Assembly: GCA_025765595.1 (NCBI GenBank)
Contig: JAIVFH010000037.1
Location: 62,001-126,000, forward strand
Reading direction: 5' to 3'
DNA length: 64,000 nucleotides
From: Obelidium mucronatum
Taxonomy: Eukaryota; Chytridiomycota; Chytridiomycetes; Chytridiales; Chytriomycetaceae
The notes beneath the pieces were generated by a model. It did no database searches and was not told where the DNA came from. It saw only the letters and a list, made by a program, of their open reading frames with translations. Shown in pieces: positions 30,483 through 41,470 of this stretch. Positions within the stretch are counted from its first letter, which is position 1. Each line of letters begins with the position of its first letter. The position numbers and the translations under genes are program-made.

Positions 30483-30753
30483 TCATCCCCTCTTTGGACC
30501 GAAGCTAAACGAAACAAACACCGAGCAGCGTCAAAACAATAAAAGACGGAAAAACAAAGACAATACTCAACTGCAGAAGCTTTTCAATCAAGTCCACGTG
30601 AGTCAGCACCATCCGTCTACAGCAGTACCTATGCAGACCCAGCTTGTCCATCGCTTCTCCCTCTGAAATGTCCATCTGAAGATACGTCAAGTACTGGTCC
30701 CACAGGTTTCCGACTACTTTTCCGCACGAGAAGCAGCGGACTGGAATTAACAT
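30483..30753 (-). CDS. RPB10: RNA polymerase I/II/III shared subunit RPABC5 (Rpb10)
   Basis: Small zinc-binding core subunit shared by all three nuclear RNA polymerases. ATG at 30751-30753 gives [20 protein letters not shown], containing the universal C-F-x-C-G-K zinc motif. [20 protein letters not shown] is the second zinc half (RYCCRRM). An intron (about 30508-30574) joins EKLLH to a five-codon end FGPKRG, giving a protein near the normal 70 residues. The start is 51 bases from the divergent BRX1 start. Confidence 0.95.
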
Positions 30754-30804
30754 TTCTTTCTTTTTTTACTTTCTTTTTTTCTTTTTTTTTTTGTATTAAA
30801 AAAC
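30754..30804. promoter_or_regulatory. 51-base divergent promoter between RPB10 and BRX1
   Basis: The whole spacer is a T/C-rich tract on the plus strand ending in an A run before the BRX1 ATG. It separates two growth-related genes (RNA polymerase subunit, ribosome assembly factor). A poly(dT:dA) nucleosome-excluding promoter is a reasonable inference; no specific factor site was recognised. Confidence 0.45.
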
Positions 30805-31746
30805 ATGAACTCAGACTCGGATTCAGACTCTGACAGCGGAGCCTTCAAGGGAAAGAAAGCGTTACTAAAGAGAGGAAACAAGTCAAAGAAAGTTGTTTCT
30901 GATGACAAGAAGACCATCGTGAAGAACAAGCAGCGTGTCATGATTCTGTCCTCCCGAGGCATTGTGCACCGGTACAGACATCTTATGAACGATATCCATT
31001 TGCTTCTTCCACACTCGAAGAAGGACTCAAAACTGGACTCAAAGACAAACTTGGGGTTGATCAACGAACTTGCTGCCGATAATCAATGCAACAATTGTCT
31101 GTTCTTTGAAGTCAGAAAACACAAGGATTTGTTCTTGTGGATGGCGAGAACTCCGAATGGTCCGTCTGTAAAGTTTCTTGTCCAGAGTGGTTTGTGAATA
31201 TTTTCTTTGGTCATACAGGATTACTTAAAATCAAACTTCTAGTGCACACTATGGATGAGCTTCGTATGACGGGAAACCATCTGAAAGGATCTCGTCCTAT
31301 TCTCTCATTTGATCAATCGTTCGATAACCCCGATACTCCACATCTTCAACTCCTTAAGGAAATGTTCTCTCAGACATTTGGAACTCCACGAACCTCCCGC
31401 AAAATCAAACCTTTTGTGGACCATGTTCTCTTGTTCTCTGTCGTTGGAGATGTGGTCTACTTTAGAAACTATCAAATTGTCGAAAAGATCATCGAGAAGC
31501 AGAAGGAGCCTGAAACCTCGCTCGTTGAAGTCGGGCCGCGTTTTACTTTGAGTATTATTCGTATCTTCAGCGGATCTTTCATGGGAAGTACTCTGTATGA
31601 GAATCCAGAGTACATTCAGCCCCAATACTACTCGTAGCGATGAAAGAAAGGAGGCAAAATTGAAGTACATTAGGAGATTGGCTCAAAAAGAAGGAAAGTC
31701 CGATCATAAATTGCCTGAAGATGAATTCAAGGATGTCTTTGTTTAA
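30805..31746 (+). CDS. BRX1: Ribosome biogenesis protein BRX1, with apparent frameshift near the 3' end
   Basis: Nucleolar 60S assembly factor with a Brix domain. The start is MNSDSDSDSDSGAFKGKKAL. Conserved blocks are VMILSSRGIVHRYRHLMNDI, CNNCLFFEVRKHKDLFLWMA, GPSVKFLVQ, GNHLKGSRPILSFDQSFD, FVDHVLLFSVVGDVVYFRNY, VGPRFTLSIIRIFSGSFMG and TLYENPEY. One intron spans about 31188-31246. After ENPEYIQP the frame runs into a stop at 31635. The expected continuation (NTTRSDERKEAKLKYIRR, ending DEFKDVFV) lies in the +1 frame and ends at 31744-31746. One extra C in the CCCC at 31620-31623 would explain this. Removing a 28-base pseudo-intron would also restore the frame but would delete conserved residues. 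Confidence 0.88.
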
Positions 31747-32278
31747 GGGATTGGATCACCTGTAGTCAATACTTGAATAAACTGCTTACTGGTGTTATTT
31801 GCTTTTTTGACCAGCCAAAGAGCAACAAATAGACGTGCCTCTCCTTTTCAGTTCAGACAATTTTTACTTCTGACAATTCCAACAGATCAAAAGGCCAGAA
31901 CCCTCCTGTTGGATCTTAAGCTGCCACCGAATACCACTACACCGATTGTACCAGTACTTTTATTCTCCAAGACTAAATACAATCGTCCTTCAGCAATACA
32001 AATCAAAAGCATAGCAGACCTATTAAAGAGCGTTAGGTTAGTTGTAAATCCCTGAGTTGCCCCTTGACGCAATGGCCGCGTTACTATGTCAATCGAAATG
32101 ATCGGAAAGATGTGCATTATGTATATTCCCCGATCTCCTACTATTGAATCAGAGTTTCAACGCCGGGGTGTTTGTCGTTTCGTCAATATTTAGTCACACC
32201 ACACTGCCCAGTGCAAAGAAACAATTCTGATCAAATTTAATAGAGTATAGTTCCTAAGAAGCGAGCAGTGCAGCAAAC
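31747..32278. other. Upstream region of the WOPR gene, no gene supported
   Basis: 532 bases between the BRX1 stop and the ATG of the Gti1/Pac2-type regulator. The longest open frames (about 80 codons, one per strand) lack protein-like composition or family resemblance. A long 5' region is common for WOPR-type master regulators, so this may hold regulatory sites or a 5' UTR. No motif could be named. Confidence 0.4.
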
Positions 32279-33693
32279 ATGTTTTATTGGCAACAGCACT
32301 ATGATCCCAGAAATTATTATAATCACGTAACCCAAACTCCTTACTATCCGGGATGTTCGCTCAGTTGTTCGCAGAAGCAATCATTCGCCACACAGCCCCA
32401 GCTTCAACATCCAAATTACGATCATGAGACATTCTTTGGTTATATAAAACACCCAACTGACGCTCTTTTAGTAATTGAAGCATGTATCAAAGGGCATTTA
32501 AGACCATTTGATAAACCCCCAACTGAAATGGCAAGCTTACCGATCCGAAGTGGGACAGTAATGGTTCTGACTGACAGCTCAAATGGTGTCAAGAGATGGA
32601 GGGTAAACAGCATCGATTTGTTTAAGAACTGGCCTAAATGTTTTCTTTTAGGATGGAGTGAAGTGGTCGCCATCACGTGCTTATGGCCCGTTTCTTGTAT
32701 ACAGGTGCCCCCCAACGTCTTCAACTTTCACACATCTAAATGATAACTTTTTAAATTAGACAAATTGAACCGCAATTGAATTCCAACAACAAATATCAGC
32801 CATCTCAATCATTCAATCCCCAGCAACATCAGCAACATATAAGCAAAGATACAATCAAAGAAGGCGATAAAGTCCCCACTTCTGTGAAATTGAAATCAAA
32901 GGTACAACTTGTCAAGAACGGCTTAACGAAACGGACAATAAGTTTGATTGGATCTGATAACGTCAGACATCGCGTAATCGCGTATTACAGGCAAGACGAC
33001 GTAGTGATGATGAACATGGAGCGACAGCAGAAAGGAACTCGGATGACAGGCAGTGGAGGTTATCGAAAAGGGCTTTTGAAAATCCCCACAGAAGATGAAA
33101 GATTGACTCGTTTCATTCCTGTTGAGACGGATGGATTCAAAAATCTGTTGGCAAGATCTCTTCCACAGGATTTACTGGATTGGGCGGAACATAGTGACGT
33201 TCAGCTACCAAATTTCGGTTGTCTTGGTGCAGATACCCCAGCTGTGCAAGCAGCGGCAGCAGCAGCAGCGAAAGGTGCCAAAATGGAAGACTCTATACGC
33301 TCACTCCAGCCACCAGCTGCCAAACGCGTTAAATTGGATAATAGCTTTTCTCCGCCATCGTACCTTTTCGAAAACGTCGCTCTCGCCCCAATCACGCAAT
33401 CGTCTAAGAAAAAAGCATTGCTTGAGAATCTGCCTAGTTTGAATGAAGTCGTTTATTTAGAAGGCCATCAATCAGGGGCAAAGGGGTCAAATTGGAATCA
33501 ACACGACTTGCCGCCACAGAAACATCAATCCCTAGTTATTGGGACCAACTCTCAGTATTATTTGCCTTCCGATTGTTTTTCGCCTTCAGTAACAGCTCCT
33601 GCAGAATCATACAATTCTTGGAGTTGGCAGCCCACGATTTCACATTACTATCCCTTGCCAAACAGACATCCACACACCTCTCATTACGCATAA
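32279..33693 (+). CDS. Gti1/Pac2 family (WOPR domain) transcription factor
   Basis: Fungal-specific DNA-binding regulator, the family of Wor1, Ryp1 and Sge1 that control morphological switches. The first WOPR half reads TFFGYIKHPTDALLVIEACI, GHLRPFDKPPTEMASLPIRS and GTVMVLTDSSNGVKRWR. After two introns (about 32602-32650 and 32704-32759) come DGVKWSPSRAYGPFLVYRQI, EP, and the second WOPR half with KRTISLIGSDNVRHRVIAYY. A basic stretch follows (AAAKGAKMEDSIRS, then PPAAKRVKLDN, an NLS-like motif), and the Ser/Gln/Tyr-rich tail ends NRHPHTSHYA. The two-part WOPR architecture is complete. Confidence 0.93.
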
Positions 33694-33838
33694 GTCCTAA
33701 TAAAAATGCTTTTGTAACGTTGTATACCCCTTCGTGGTCGACTAATTTTCGTGACAATTCTTGGTCACAAGGTGAACAGAAGCACCAAAGAAATAAAAGA
33801 CCGTTTGTGAGACTTTTTATTGATATGAAAACCACAAT

Positions 33839-35006
33839 CTACTCTTCCTTGATCCAGTAAACAGATTCATACAAGTTTGCAGGGTCAATGTTGTACTGGG
33901 TCAATAAAGGAGCAGTGATTCCGTGAAGCTCTCGGAATTCGTCGATGGCTTTCTTGCATCCATTGAAGGAACCATAATCATCTTGACGGAAATATCAGTT
34001 AAGTTACGAAAGAGAATGGCAAGCTTTTGTTACCTGCGTAAATAACACCACCGATAGAAACCTTATCATACACGGCAACCAAAGCTGGAACAAAAAAATA
34101 CGGATGAACACCAGATCGCATAATTCTTCACTACAAAAGAAAACACTAACCATCCATTGTAGATGTGTACAGGTCACCATCCAGTCTCAAGAACGAAATC
34201 TTGGTAATCGGTGCCTTTGGCAAAGTATCCGAGAACCACCCTTTCAGAACGCGCAGTCGTTTTGTGTTGACCTTGAACTTTTCCATATTGTCCATGAACA
34301 AGTCATAGCCAACCTTCATCTCGTTTGCACTTCCAACTTTCAAATCACCAGTTTTGTCGGCGTTTACCTGTGTCATTCGAATGTGTTGGTTTCTTTTTGT
34401 CAGTAACGGCAGAGGTGTGTCTAGAACTTACTGGGGGCGGCAATCCTTCGAATGAATCGGCACCAAAACACAAACGAGAGCCACCGTAGTCGTATCGCTC
34501 AAGAGCTTTCATCAAAAGAATCGTACTTCCACCAGCATTGGTTCCAGTCTCAACAAAGTCTCCCTGTCAAAAATCAGCTGTACTTTAGTAATACTGATTC
34601 AGCGCCGAGGCAGAAACTTACTTCAACATTGTTTACAAGAACCCATCGAGCGAGATCCAATGTCAATCGAAGACGAGTGTTGGAGACCATCGTTGGCAGG
34701 TTGGGGGTCTGGGCGGTCTCAGTAATCCATCTGTTGTTCCCATTGCAATGTTGTTGAGCTTCTTTGTAAAAATAACAAAGAGCTGTATTCAACATACTTT
34801 CTATCTTGAACAGTCATTTCCATTGGTCCATACTTGCGATCAATGTGCTGATGGGTGCCTTGCGAAGTTGATGCGGATTGAGTGTTGCCATGGTTGTGTT
34901 GCGGTGTTGCGGATCTGCTAATACTTCCGCTCAAGAGAACAAAGAGAGAGATTGGAAGTAAGATGAGGAGAAGGATCAAGGGGAGGCGGTTGTTGTTTGA
35001 TGTCAT
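33839..35006 (-). CDS. TylF/MycF-type O-methyltransferase, membrane-anchored, copy 1
   Basis: SAM-dependent methyltransferase of the macrocin O-methyltransferase (TylF) family. Start MTSNNNRLPLILLLILLPIS is a signal-anchor, so the catalytic part faces the secretory lumen. After a Ser/Gln/His-rich stalk come HIDRKYGPMEMTVQDRKYV, RLRLTLDLARWVLVNNVE and the SAM-binding region with GDFVETGTNAGGSTILLM. ADSFEGLPPP, MDNMEKFKV and SFLRLDGDLYTSTMDG follow, then DDYGSFNGCKKAIDEFRE and the end YESVYWIKEE. About six exons, with intron positions matching copy 2. Sugar substrates are usual in this family; a cell-surface glycan is plausible here. It lies 449 bases downstream of copy 2 on the same strand. 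Confidence 0.85.
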
Positions 35007-35455
35007 TTTCAAATTTAGCCACAAACAAACAAGCTAACCAGATGTCTCTGTTACTCTTAAGAAACGTGCCCGGAGCTGTCAATACTGAATATAGGCGATT
35101 GACCATTCAGTACCCAAAAACCAAAAAGGCGTATGAGCTCTGGAGACCTTTTTGAGGTTTTGGGTGAAGGACACGTAATTCTCCAATAAATTCACGCGTA
35201 AGTCTTGATCTCTTCAAAGTAATTCTAAACGCAACAAAGACTTTTTTGGCTAAGTGACTCTGGCTATGTAGAATCCGTCCCAGAGCCTAGAATTTTGCAC
35301 CTAGACACACATAATCATCAACAATTCAACAAAAACATCTGGTATCGAGGAAATATCAATGTTTGGTACATCAGATTATGCAATCAAGATTATTTTTTAA
35401 TAATTACGCTTATCAACACCAATTGCTTCTTGTGAAAGGAGAAAGGACTCCCAGT
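35007..35455. other. Spacer between the two methyltransferase copies
   Basis: 449 bases, AT-rich, holding the promoter of copy 1 and the 3' end of copy 2. No extra gene, repeat or RNA was recognised. It is much longer than the 59 bases between COG6 and copy 2, consistent with a separate promoter for copy 1. Confidence 0.4.
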
Positions 35456-36713
35456 TTACTCTTTGATCCAGTACACAGATTCGTAAATATTTGCTGGGTC
35501 CAAGTTGTATTGAGTCAGTAAAGGAGCAGTAATACCATTGGCTTCACGGAACTCGTCAATCGCCTTCTTGCATCCGTTGAATGAACCATAATCATCTACA
35601 ATAATTATATCAAATCGTGGATTCAAAAAAACCATGCTCCCCTTGCTCTTGTTGAAAAACTTCATGAAACGTTACCAGCATAAATGACGCCTCCAACAGA
35701 AACCTTGTCATAAACGGCCACCAAAGCTAAGAAACAAGTTAAAACGCCAAAGTAACAGTCAAAAAAAAAATTCCAACAAAAATCAAAAGAACAAACAAAC
35801 CATCCATAGTAGACGTATACATGTCCCCATCCAGCCTCAAAAACGAAAGCTTGGTAATCGGCGCTTTGGGCAACGTATCCGAGAACCACCCCTTCAACAC
35901 TCTCAACCGGTTCTCGTTCACCTTGAACTTTTTCATATTGTCCATAAACAATTCATAACCAACTTTCATGTCGTGTGCATTTCCAACTCTCATTCCACCT
36001 GTTGTGTCTGCGCTAACCTTAAGAATAAAAAAAAAAAGTAATAGTATCAGCGCCATAACTTTAAAAAAAAGCAAACAATCAAGTATCGAAAAAATTGGAA
36101 ACACGTTACTGGAGGTGGAAGTCCTTCAAAAGAGTCAGCTCCATAACACAACCGGGTACCCCCATAATCATACTTTTCAAGAGCACGAAGCAAAAGAATA
36201 GTGCTTCCACCTGCATTCGTACCAGTCTCAAGGAAATCTCCCTGTTTGTACAAAGCAAAAAGATGTGTGTGTGTGTTTTTTGAATATCGCTCCCCATTGT
36301 CTCCCCCGGCTCTCCCCGGTAAAAAGCTTACTTCGACATTGTTCACAAGAACCCAACGGGCAAGATCCAGAGTCAATCTGAGACGAGTATCAGAAACCAT
36401 TGTGGGCAGGCCTGGAGTCTTTGCTTGATCTGTGATCCATCTTGTTTACAAGGGAGACAACGAAACAAACGTCAGGAGAAAGGAAATTGTCATATAAGGC
36501 AACTTTAAGAAAATGATCTTACTTTCTGTCACTGACAATCATTTCCATTGGTCCATATTTGCGATCAATGTGTGCCTTTGTCGATGAATGTTGTTGCTGC
36601 TGCTGTTGCTGTTGTTGGATTGGAACCTGACCGCTTGTAACAACAAAGAGAGCGATTGGCAGAATAATCAGCAGAAGGATCAGAGGTAAGCGGTTATTTG
36701 TGGCAGACGTCAT
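35456..36713 (-). CDS. TylF/MycF-type O-methyltransferase, membrane-anchored, copy 2
   Basis: Tandem paralogue of the gene at 33839-35006. Start MTSATNNRLPLILLLIILPI (signal-anchor), then a stalk with a nine-Gln run, HIDRKYGPMEMIVSDRK, RLRLTLDLARWVLVNNVE, GDFLETGTNAGGSTILLLRA, GADSFEGLPPPV, MDNMKKFKVNENRLRVLKGW and SFLRLDGDMYTSTMDGL. DDYGSFNGCKKAIDEFREA and YESVYWIKE end the protein. The core is nearly identical to copy 1, while signal-anchor and stalk differ. Exon borders correspond. The start is 59 bases after the COG6 stop on the same strand. Confidence 0.85.
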
Positions 36714-36772
36714 TGTATAAGTGTTTTTTTTTTGAAATGTGATTTTTTTTTTGGGACCCGCAAACAAGACCC

Positions 36773-39551
36773 TCAAACAACAAGCAACGTGTGGATCTCG
36801 CCGACAGGGCGAAGAATCGATGCTGGAAACTCAAACTTATTTGTTGGGTCCATTACGGCATCGTGGAACTTTTTATAAGTCTTCATAAAGGCCGAGAATC
36901 CGCCCTCTAAAGCCCTCTCTTGGTGCTGAGACGACAACAACGGGGACAACCGTGTTTGCGCGTCAAACCCTGCCGTGCACAAGTAAACGTCAAGATTCGC
37001 CATGGATGTGGAGATTGCACGAGGATCAAGGAGTGGGACAAACGCGAGAGGAACCTACAAAAAAAAAAACAATTGACATTAAAATGCGGTGTTCTTTTTT
37101 TGAAGAGTTTTAAAGGATGATACGTACCTTTCCCAAATTCTCTTCCATTGCATCAATCAGTGGCATTAATCCAGACTGTTTCAACACGATTTGGTATTGC
37201 TCCTGAACAATAACCTTGAGTTGCTCTTCGATTTGACTCTGGATAACTTCAACACGACGAGCTGTAAACTCATACAAAGCAATAGCCGACTGTTTTTTTT
37301 TTATGTGAAACACCAGTTTAGCCACAACGTAAAAAAGTTTCCCGCCCCCACTCCTCTTCCAACCAACCGAAAAAAAAAAATCACCTGAATGAAATACAAG
37401 CAATTTGCAATATAAACTGCATTCTCAAATCTACCCAAAGACGCAGCCCCTTTGGCACACATTTCCAACAACGGGTCCAGAGACGCAGCCAAAATCTGTG
37501 TGAAACCAGTTTCACTGTTGGGATCGCCAGAGTTCACGTCTTCTTGAATCAACATGCTGGATTCATAGGAAGCCATCAATTCCCTCTAGATATGAGAAAG
37601 AGAAAAAAAAAGCAGTCAGGTTCCTGATAGATACGAGATCTAATTTTTTTTGAGGCCTTTTTTTACCAACTGCAAAACCGCTTCCTTCACAGCCGGCGGA
37701 GGAACCAAATCCCTCCCTGGTTTCTGCACAAACGCGCCCATCCGAACGCCTTGTGAATTCAAAACATCCAAAAACACATTGAATGCTTTCAAGTGTAAAT
37801 TTTTCAACTCGACGCACAAGATGCTGTTGTGGCCAATGACTCTGCCGATCGTGTGTCCGTAGAATTGGATTGTTGTGGCGAGTTTGTAGGAGATTGTGGC
37901 TGTGGGATGGGATGCTAGGACTTCATCGATTCTTGACTAAGAAAAGAGGAAGAAGAAGAAGAAAAGAACGATGATGAATATTTTTCTTTTGATTGACTGA
38001 TTTCAAGGAAAAGGCGGGGGGCGTCTTTTTCGTACCTTCAATGGCCGACAGGTTCGTTCCATACACTTATCCAGAATTGAATAAACGTAATCAGGTTCTT
38101 GGTGTGGCAAGAGACCCAAGTTTAACGTTGAAAATACATCATCATTTGATAAAGACACTCCACTGATGGATACTGGGATTTTGTATTCGGTTTGTTAAAA
38201 ATCGGGGGGGATAAACAAACAAGGCTTATATGTATACCATCCCCAAAAAACAAGCCATCAACAAGTTCTCTTTCCCCGACAGAGGCTTGATGCAACCACG
38301 CGAGCATATCCCCCACATAGCGAATGGGATCATGTGCGTGCAGTTCAATTGGTCGGGGAAGTCCTCCAGGACCGCCTCTTGTTAACGCGTCCGTGAAACA
38401 CTGAACAACAGTAGCTTGACGAGTTTGTGAAATTTCTTCCATTAAAGACCTTGTAGGAGAATTAATGTTCGAATAATAAGAAAAAAAAACCAAAAAAAAA
38501 GCGCCTTGTGCTGTCGGCAAACTCAACTGAAATAGGGATGGCCGACTTTTCAAAGCGGCCATAGCTTTTCTCATGATTGGTGAAAGTTCTGGTGTTTCTT
38601 GCTTCATATTGGGTAATTGGTCTTGGACCCAAACGTATAACTTGTTGTATGCCTTTTCTTGGTAGATGGCAATGGATTCAATGATTTCGTTTCTTATTGC
38701 ATTCGATAAGTCAAGAACAAAACTGATGAATATAAAAACAACAACAAGTTTCCTCACCCTGCTTTTTGATTCTCTTGAATCAAGAACGAGTTGCATTCGT
38801 TGCTAATGTGAGCAAGCCTGTTCAAAGCGACAAAAAACTCATCCGAGATGCCCAATGATGTGGCGGTAAGTACAGCCACTTCCGCGTCTGACGGTGTAAA
38901 TCGTTCCAAAAAGGTGTTGGTGATGGTTTTTTTGGCGACAGCCTTTTCCCTTGATTGTGTTTGGGCTGCTGCATTAGATACATCCAAAACGAGGGTCCGC
39001 GCGCAAGAGACGGTCAAAGACATACCGCAGTTGTTTTAATTCTCTCGTTTGCGTTAATAAAGAGGCGGAATCGGCTTTGGCGGACCTTAATCGTTGATCC
39101 ATTTCGTTGTAAGTTGCATTCACGGCCTCGAATTCGGCTTCAATGGACTAAATATAAATCAGAGCGATATATATCAGGGTTTATAATGGAATAGAAGCCA
39201 AGAAGACCAGTTGTTCCAATTACATTGACAGTATTGAGCACATCATCAAAAGAGTCCAGGAACTCTCTGTACCCCTTCATCGCCTTGGCATCCAAATCAG
39301 CTTTGAGAGAAATATTCTTTGACTTGAGTTTTGCATCGTCTTCTTGGTAGAACTCATCCAAGGCTTCAAGTGCTGATTTTGTTGTTGGTGAATCGAGTGA
39401 CTAGAGCAGAGTCATACAGGTTTTTGACGTTTAGGACAACTTCAGATTCCTCTGTTTTTCTTTGGACCCTTACGTGACTTAAAATCTTTTGCAGCTTCTG
39501 CGACAAAGGATGGCTTCGAGGCAGTTTGGCAGTGGCGAATGTGGTGGCCAT
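36773..39551 (-). CDS. COG6: Conserved oligomeric Golgi complex subunit 6 (COG6)
   Basis: Subunit of the COG tether for retrograde vesicles at the Golgi. Start MATTFATAKLPRSHPLSQKL (ATG at 39549-39551). Family blocks: SALEALDEFYQEDDAKLKSK, FLERFTPSDAEVAVLTATS, AHDPIRYVGDMLAWLHQASV, FTQILAASLDPLLEMCAKGA, and the end DAVMDPTNKFEFPASILRPV. Many short introns; individual exons were matched by family motifs rather than by complete splice-site placement. Only 25 bases separate its start from the stop of the upstream mitochondrial gene, and 59 bases separate its stop from the methyltransferase copy 2 start. Confidence 0.9.
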
Positions 39552-39576
39552 TTTTATTGAAAAGTATACGTACAAC

Positions 39577-40252
39577 TCAGGCTGAAGAGGAGGAAAGAAC
39601 AACAGCCCCAAATGTGATTATTGTAACCCAAATCACGTTTTGAGTTGCTTCGACTTTGAAGCCTTCGAGACGTGACTTTAAGCTGCTTAGTTGTACCGTC
39701 AGTTTATGGTGGATTTCCTGCAGCAATGCAATGAAGGTGTGATTAAGTACAGGGCCATGGTAACTGCATGCACGTACTTGAATGCGCAGATCTATCCGCG
39801 TTCCCAGTGCTCTTCGCTCGGCCTTGTGGTTGTTGAGGTCCATGACGACTTCAGACTTTAACGCAGCAATCTTGTCTGTTGTCTTTTGGCTGAGCGAGTC
39901 CAGCAGCCTCGAGAGCGACTCGATGTCCGTGCGCATCAGCGCTGAACCGATCAGGTTAGATCCGGTTAGACTGGACTGGAAGCCAAAGAAGAAGACGAAA
40001 ACAACACCGACACGTCTCGTTTCTCCGCAGCAGATCCAACTCGCTCCTGACTTCGGCCGCGTTCTTCGCCGCGTAAAACGCCGCGTTTTCGCAGTCGCTG
40101 CGCTGCAGAATGCGCGCCCGCAGCCCCGCGGCAGCCGTATTTGTCAGCACGCGGACCGCCTTCGTCAGCGCCGCCGCCTGCCCGCGCGTCAACGCGCCGC
40201 CGGCTTCGAGCGACGACGCGAAGCGGAACGTGTCAAAGTGGTGGCTTTTCAT
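39577..40252 (-). CDS. CCDC90/MCUR1-family (DUF1640) mitochondrial coiled-coil membrane protein
   Basis: Inner-membrane coiled-coil protein related to animal MCUR1/CCDC90B and yeast Fmp32, linked to calcium uniporter or respiratory-complex assembly. The start is MKSHHFDTFRFASSLEAGGA, and the HxFDTxxFxxxLE motif plus LTRGQAAALTKAVRVL is the family N-terminal signature. A coiled coil follows (RTDIESLSRLLDSLSQKTTD, LKSEVVMDLNNHKAERRALG, HHKLTVQLSSLKSRLEGFKV). The single C-terminal helix is VIWVTIITFGAVVLSS. Two introns (about 39940-40030 and 39720-39780). No clear presequence is visible on this ATG. The 5' exon is extremely GC-rich. Divergent from MMAB with 27 bases between ATGs. Confidence 0.85.
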
Positions 40253-40279
40253 TGAAGAACTAAAAGGAATTAAAGAAAG
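40253..40279. promoter_or_regulatory. 27-base divergent promoter, CCDC90-like / MMAB
   Basis: Only 27 purine-rich bases lie between two divergent start codons, both for mitochondrial proteins. Transcription start sites must be within this interval or inside the opposite coding region. Function inferred from spacing. Confidence 0.45.
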
Positions 40280-41211
40280 ATGTTTAGATTGGCGCCCCAA
40301 ACTCTGTCGAAATCAAACCCTGCCCGCTTCTTTGCACTCTCAAAGAATCCAGTGATTCCTGCATTGGCCAGCCAGAAAAGAATGAAGATATACACGCGGA
40401 CGGGCGACAAGGGTTTGCTTTTGCTTTTGCATGTGGTTTCTTAGTAGCATCACTCTGACCCTCTCTCTCTCAGGTACCTCTGCTCTCTACACTGGCGAAC
40501 GCAGACCAAAAGATGATGCAATCTTTGAAGCTTTGGGAAATGTCGATGAATTGAGCTCGTACTTGGGGTGAGTCACACACCAAAACACATTGTGTGCAGG
40601 CATCACTGATGGATAAGTTTTCATATTGACATAATTATAGATTGGCTCGTGAATTCTGTGATGACTCAAACAATGGTCTCTCGGAAAACCTCGAAAAGGT
40701 CTTTAGTAACAACCCGGAAACGTCCTACAAGTCTCTCTGACTTGTCAAAATATACAGATCCAATGTATTCTGCTTGATGTAGGAGCAAACGTTGCCACCC
40801 CGCGAGGATCAGCTTCAGAATATAAGCGGAACAGAACGGAATTTGATGTTGATGGATCTCTTGTTCTTGAACTGGAAGAGTGGATCGATGAATTGGACAA
40901 GAGTTTAGAGCCATTGAAGAACTTTATCCTTCCGGTAATTTATTCGATGCGCTACAGTGTCTTTATTGGGCAGTTTTTTAAACTGATCCGATTATATTGA
41001 TTAGTCGGGTGGAAAAGCGGCGTCTACTTTACACGTTGCCAGGAATATCTGTCGAAGCGCCGAACGCAAGATTGTACCTCTCATCTCTGACAACATTGCG
41101 GATGCCAGTGTTGGAAAATATGTCAACCGATTGAGTGATTACCTTTTTACGGCAGCTAGATTCGCCGCCAAAATCGACGGAAAGCCCGAGAGAATTTACA
41201 AGAAGCCTTAA
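40280..41211 (+). CDS. MMAB: Cob(I)alamin adenosyltransferase, PduO type (MMAB)
   Basis: Makes adenosylcobalamin from cob(I)alamin and ATP in mitochondria, the cofactor of methylmalonyl-CoA mutase. The start [20 protein letters not shown] is a typical presequence. The enzyme core begins [11 protein letters not shown] and, after an intron, continues [58 protein letters not shown] and [13 protein letters not shown]. The active-site region is [20 protein letters not shown] and [17 protein letters not shown]. These contain the conserved R-x-x-x-R-x-x-E-R and N-R-L-S-D-x-L-F blocks. Introns at about 40423-40473, 40567-40639, one near 40700-40755 and one near 40935-41005. Convergent with SMG1. Confidence 0.93.
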
Positions 41212-41470
41212 TAAAAAAACAAGAGTGTTGTTTTATTCCAAAATAAAGCTGCCTCGTTTTTTGAACCATTTCCTTTCGGTGGGGCTGCAGGATGAGTTTT
41301 CGGAAGGGCATCGCAATGATTACAACATCAACTGCCACGGCATCTCCGAAACTTCCGCCGATATAACCAAAATCTCCCCACTCCATATTCAGCCGCATCC
41401 AGAAATTGTCGGCGATTATCCGAAAAGGCCAAAGAAACGAAAAAAAAAAGTAGAAAACGATCACCACCCT

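Noticed and set aside
31588..31636. A 28-base intron in BRX1 restoring the frame
   Set aside because: It would be far shorter than any other intron here and would remove conserved residues after ENPE.
31792..32117. Open frames on both strands upstream of the WOPR gene
   Set aside because: About 80 codons each, overlapping, without domain resemblance; more likely untranslated upstream sequence.
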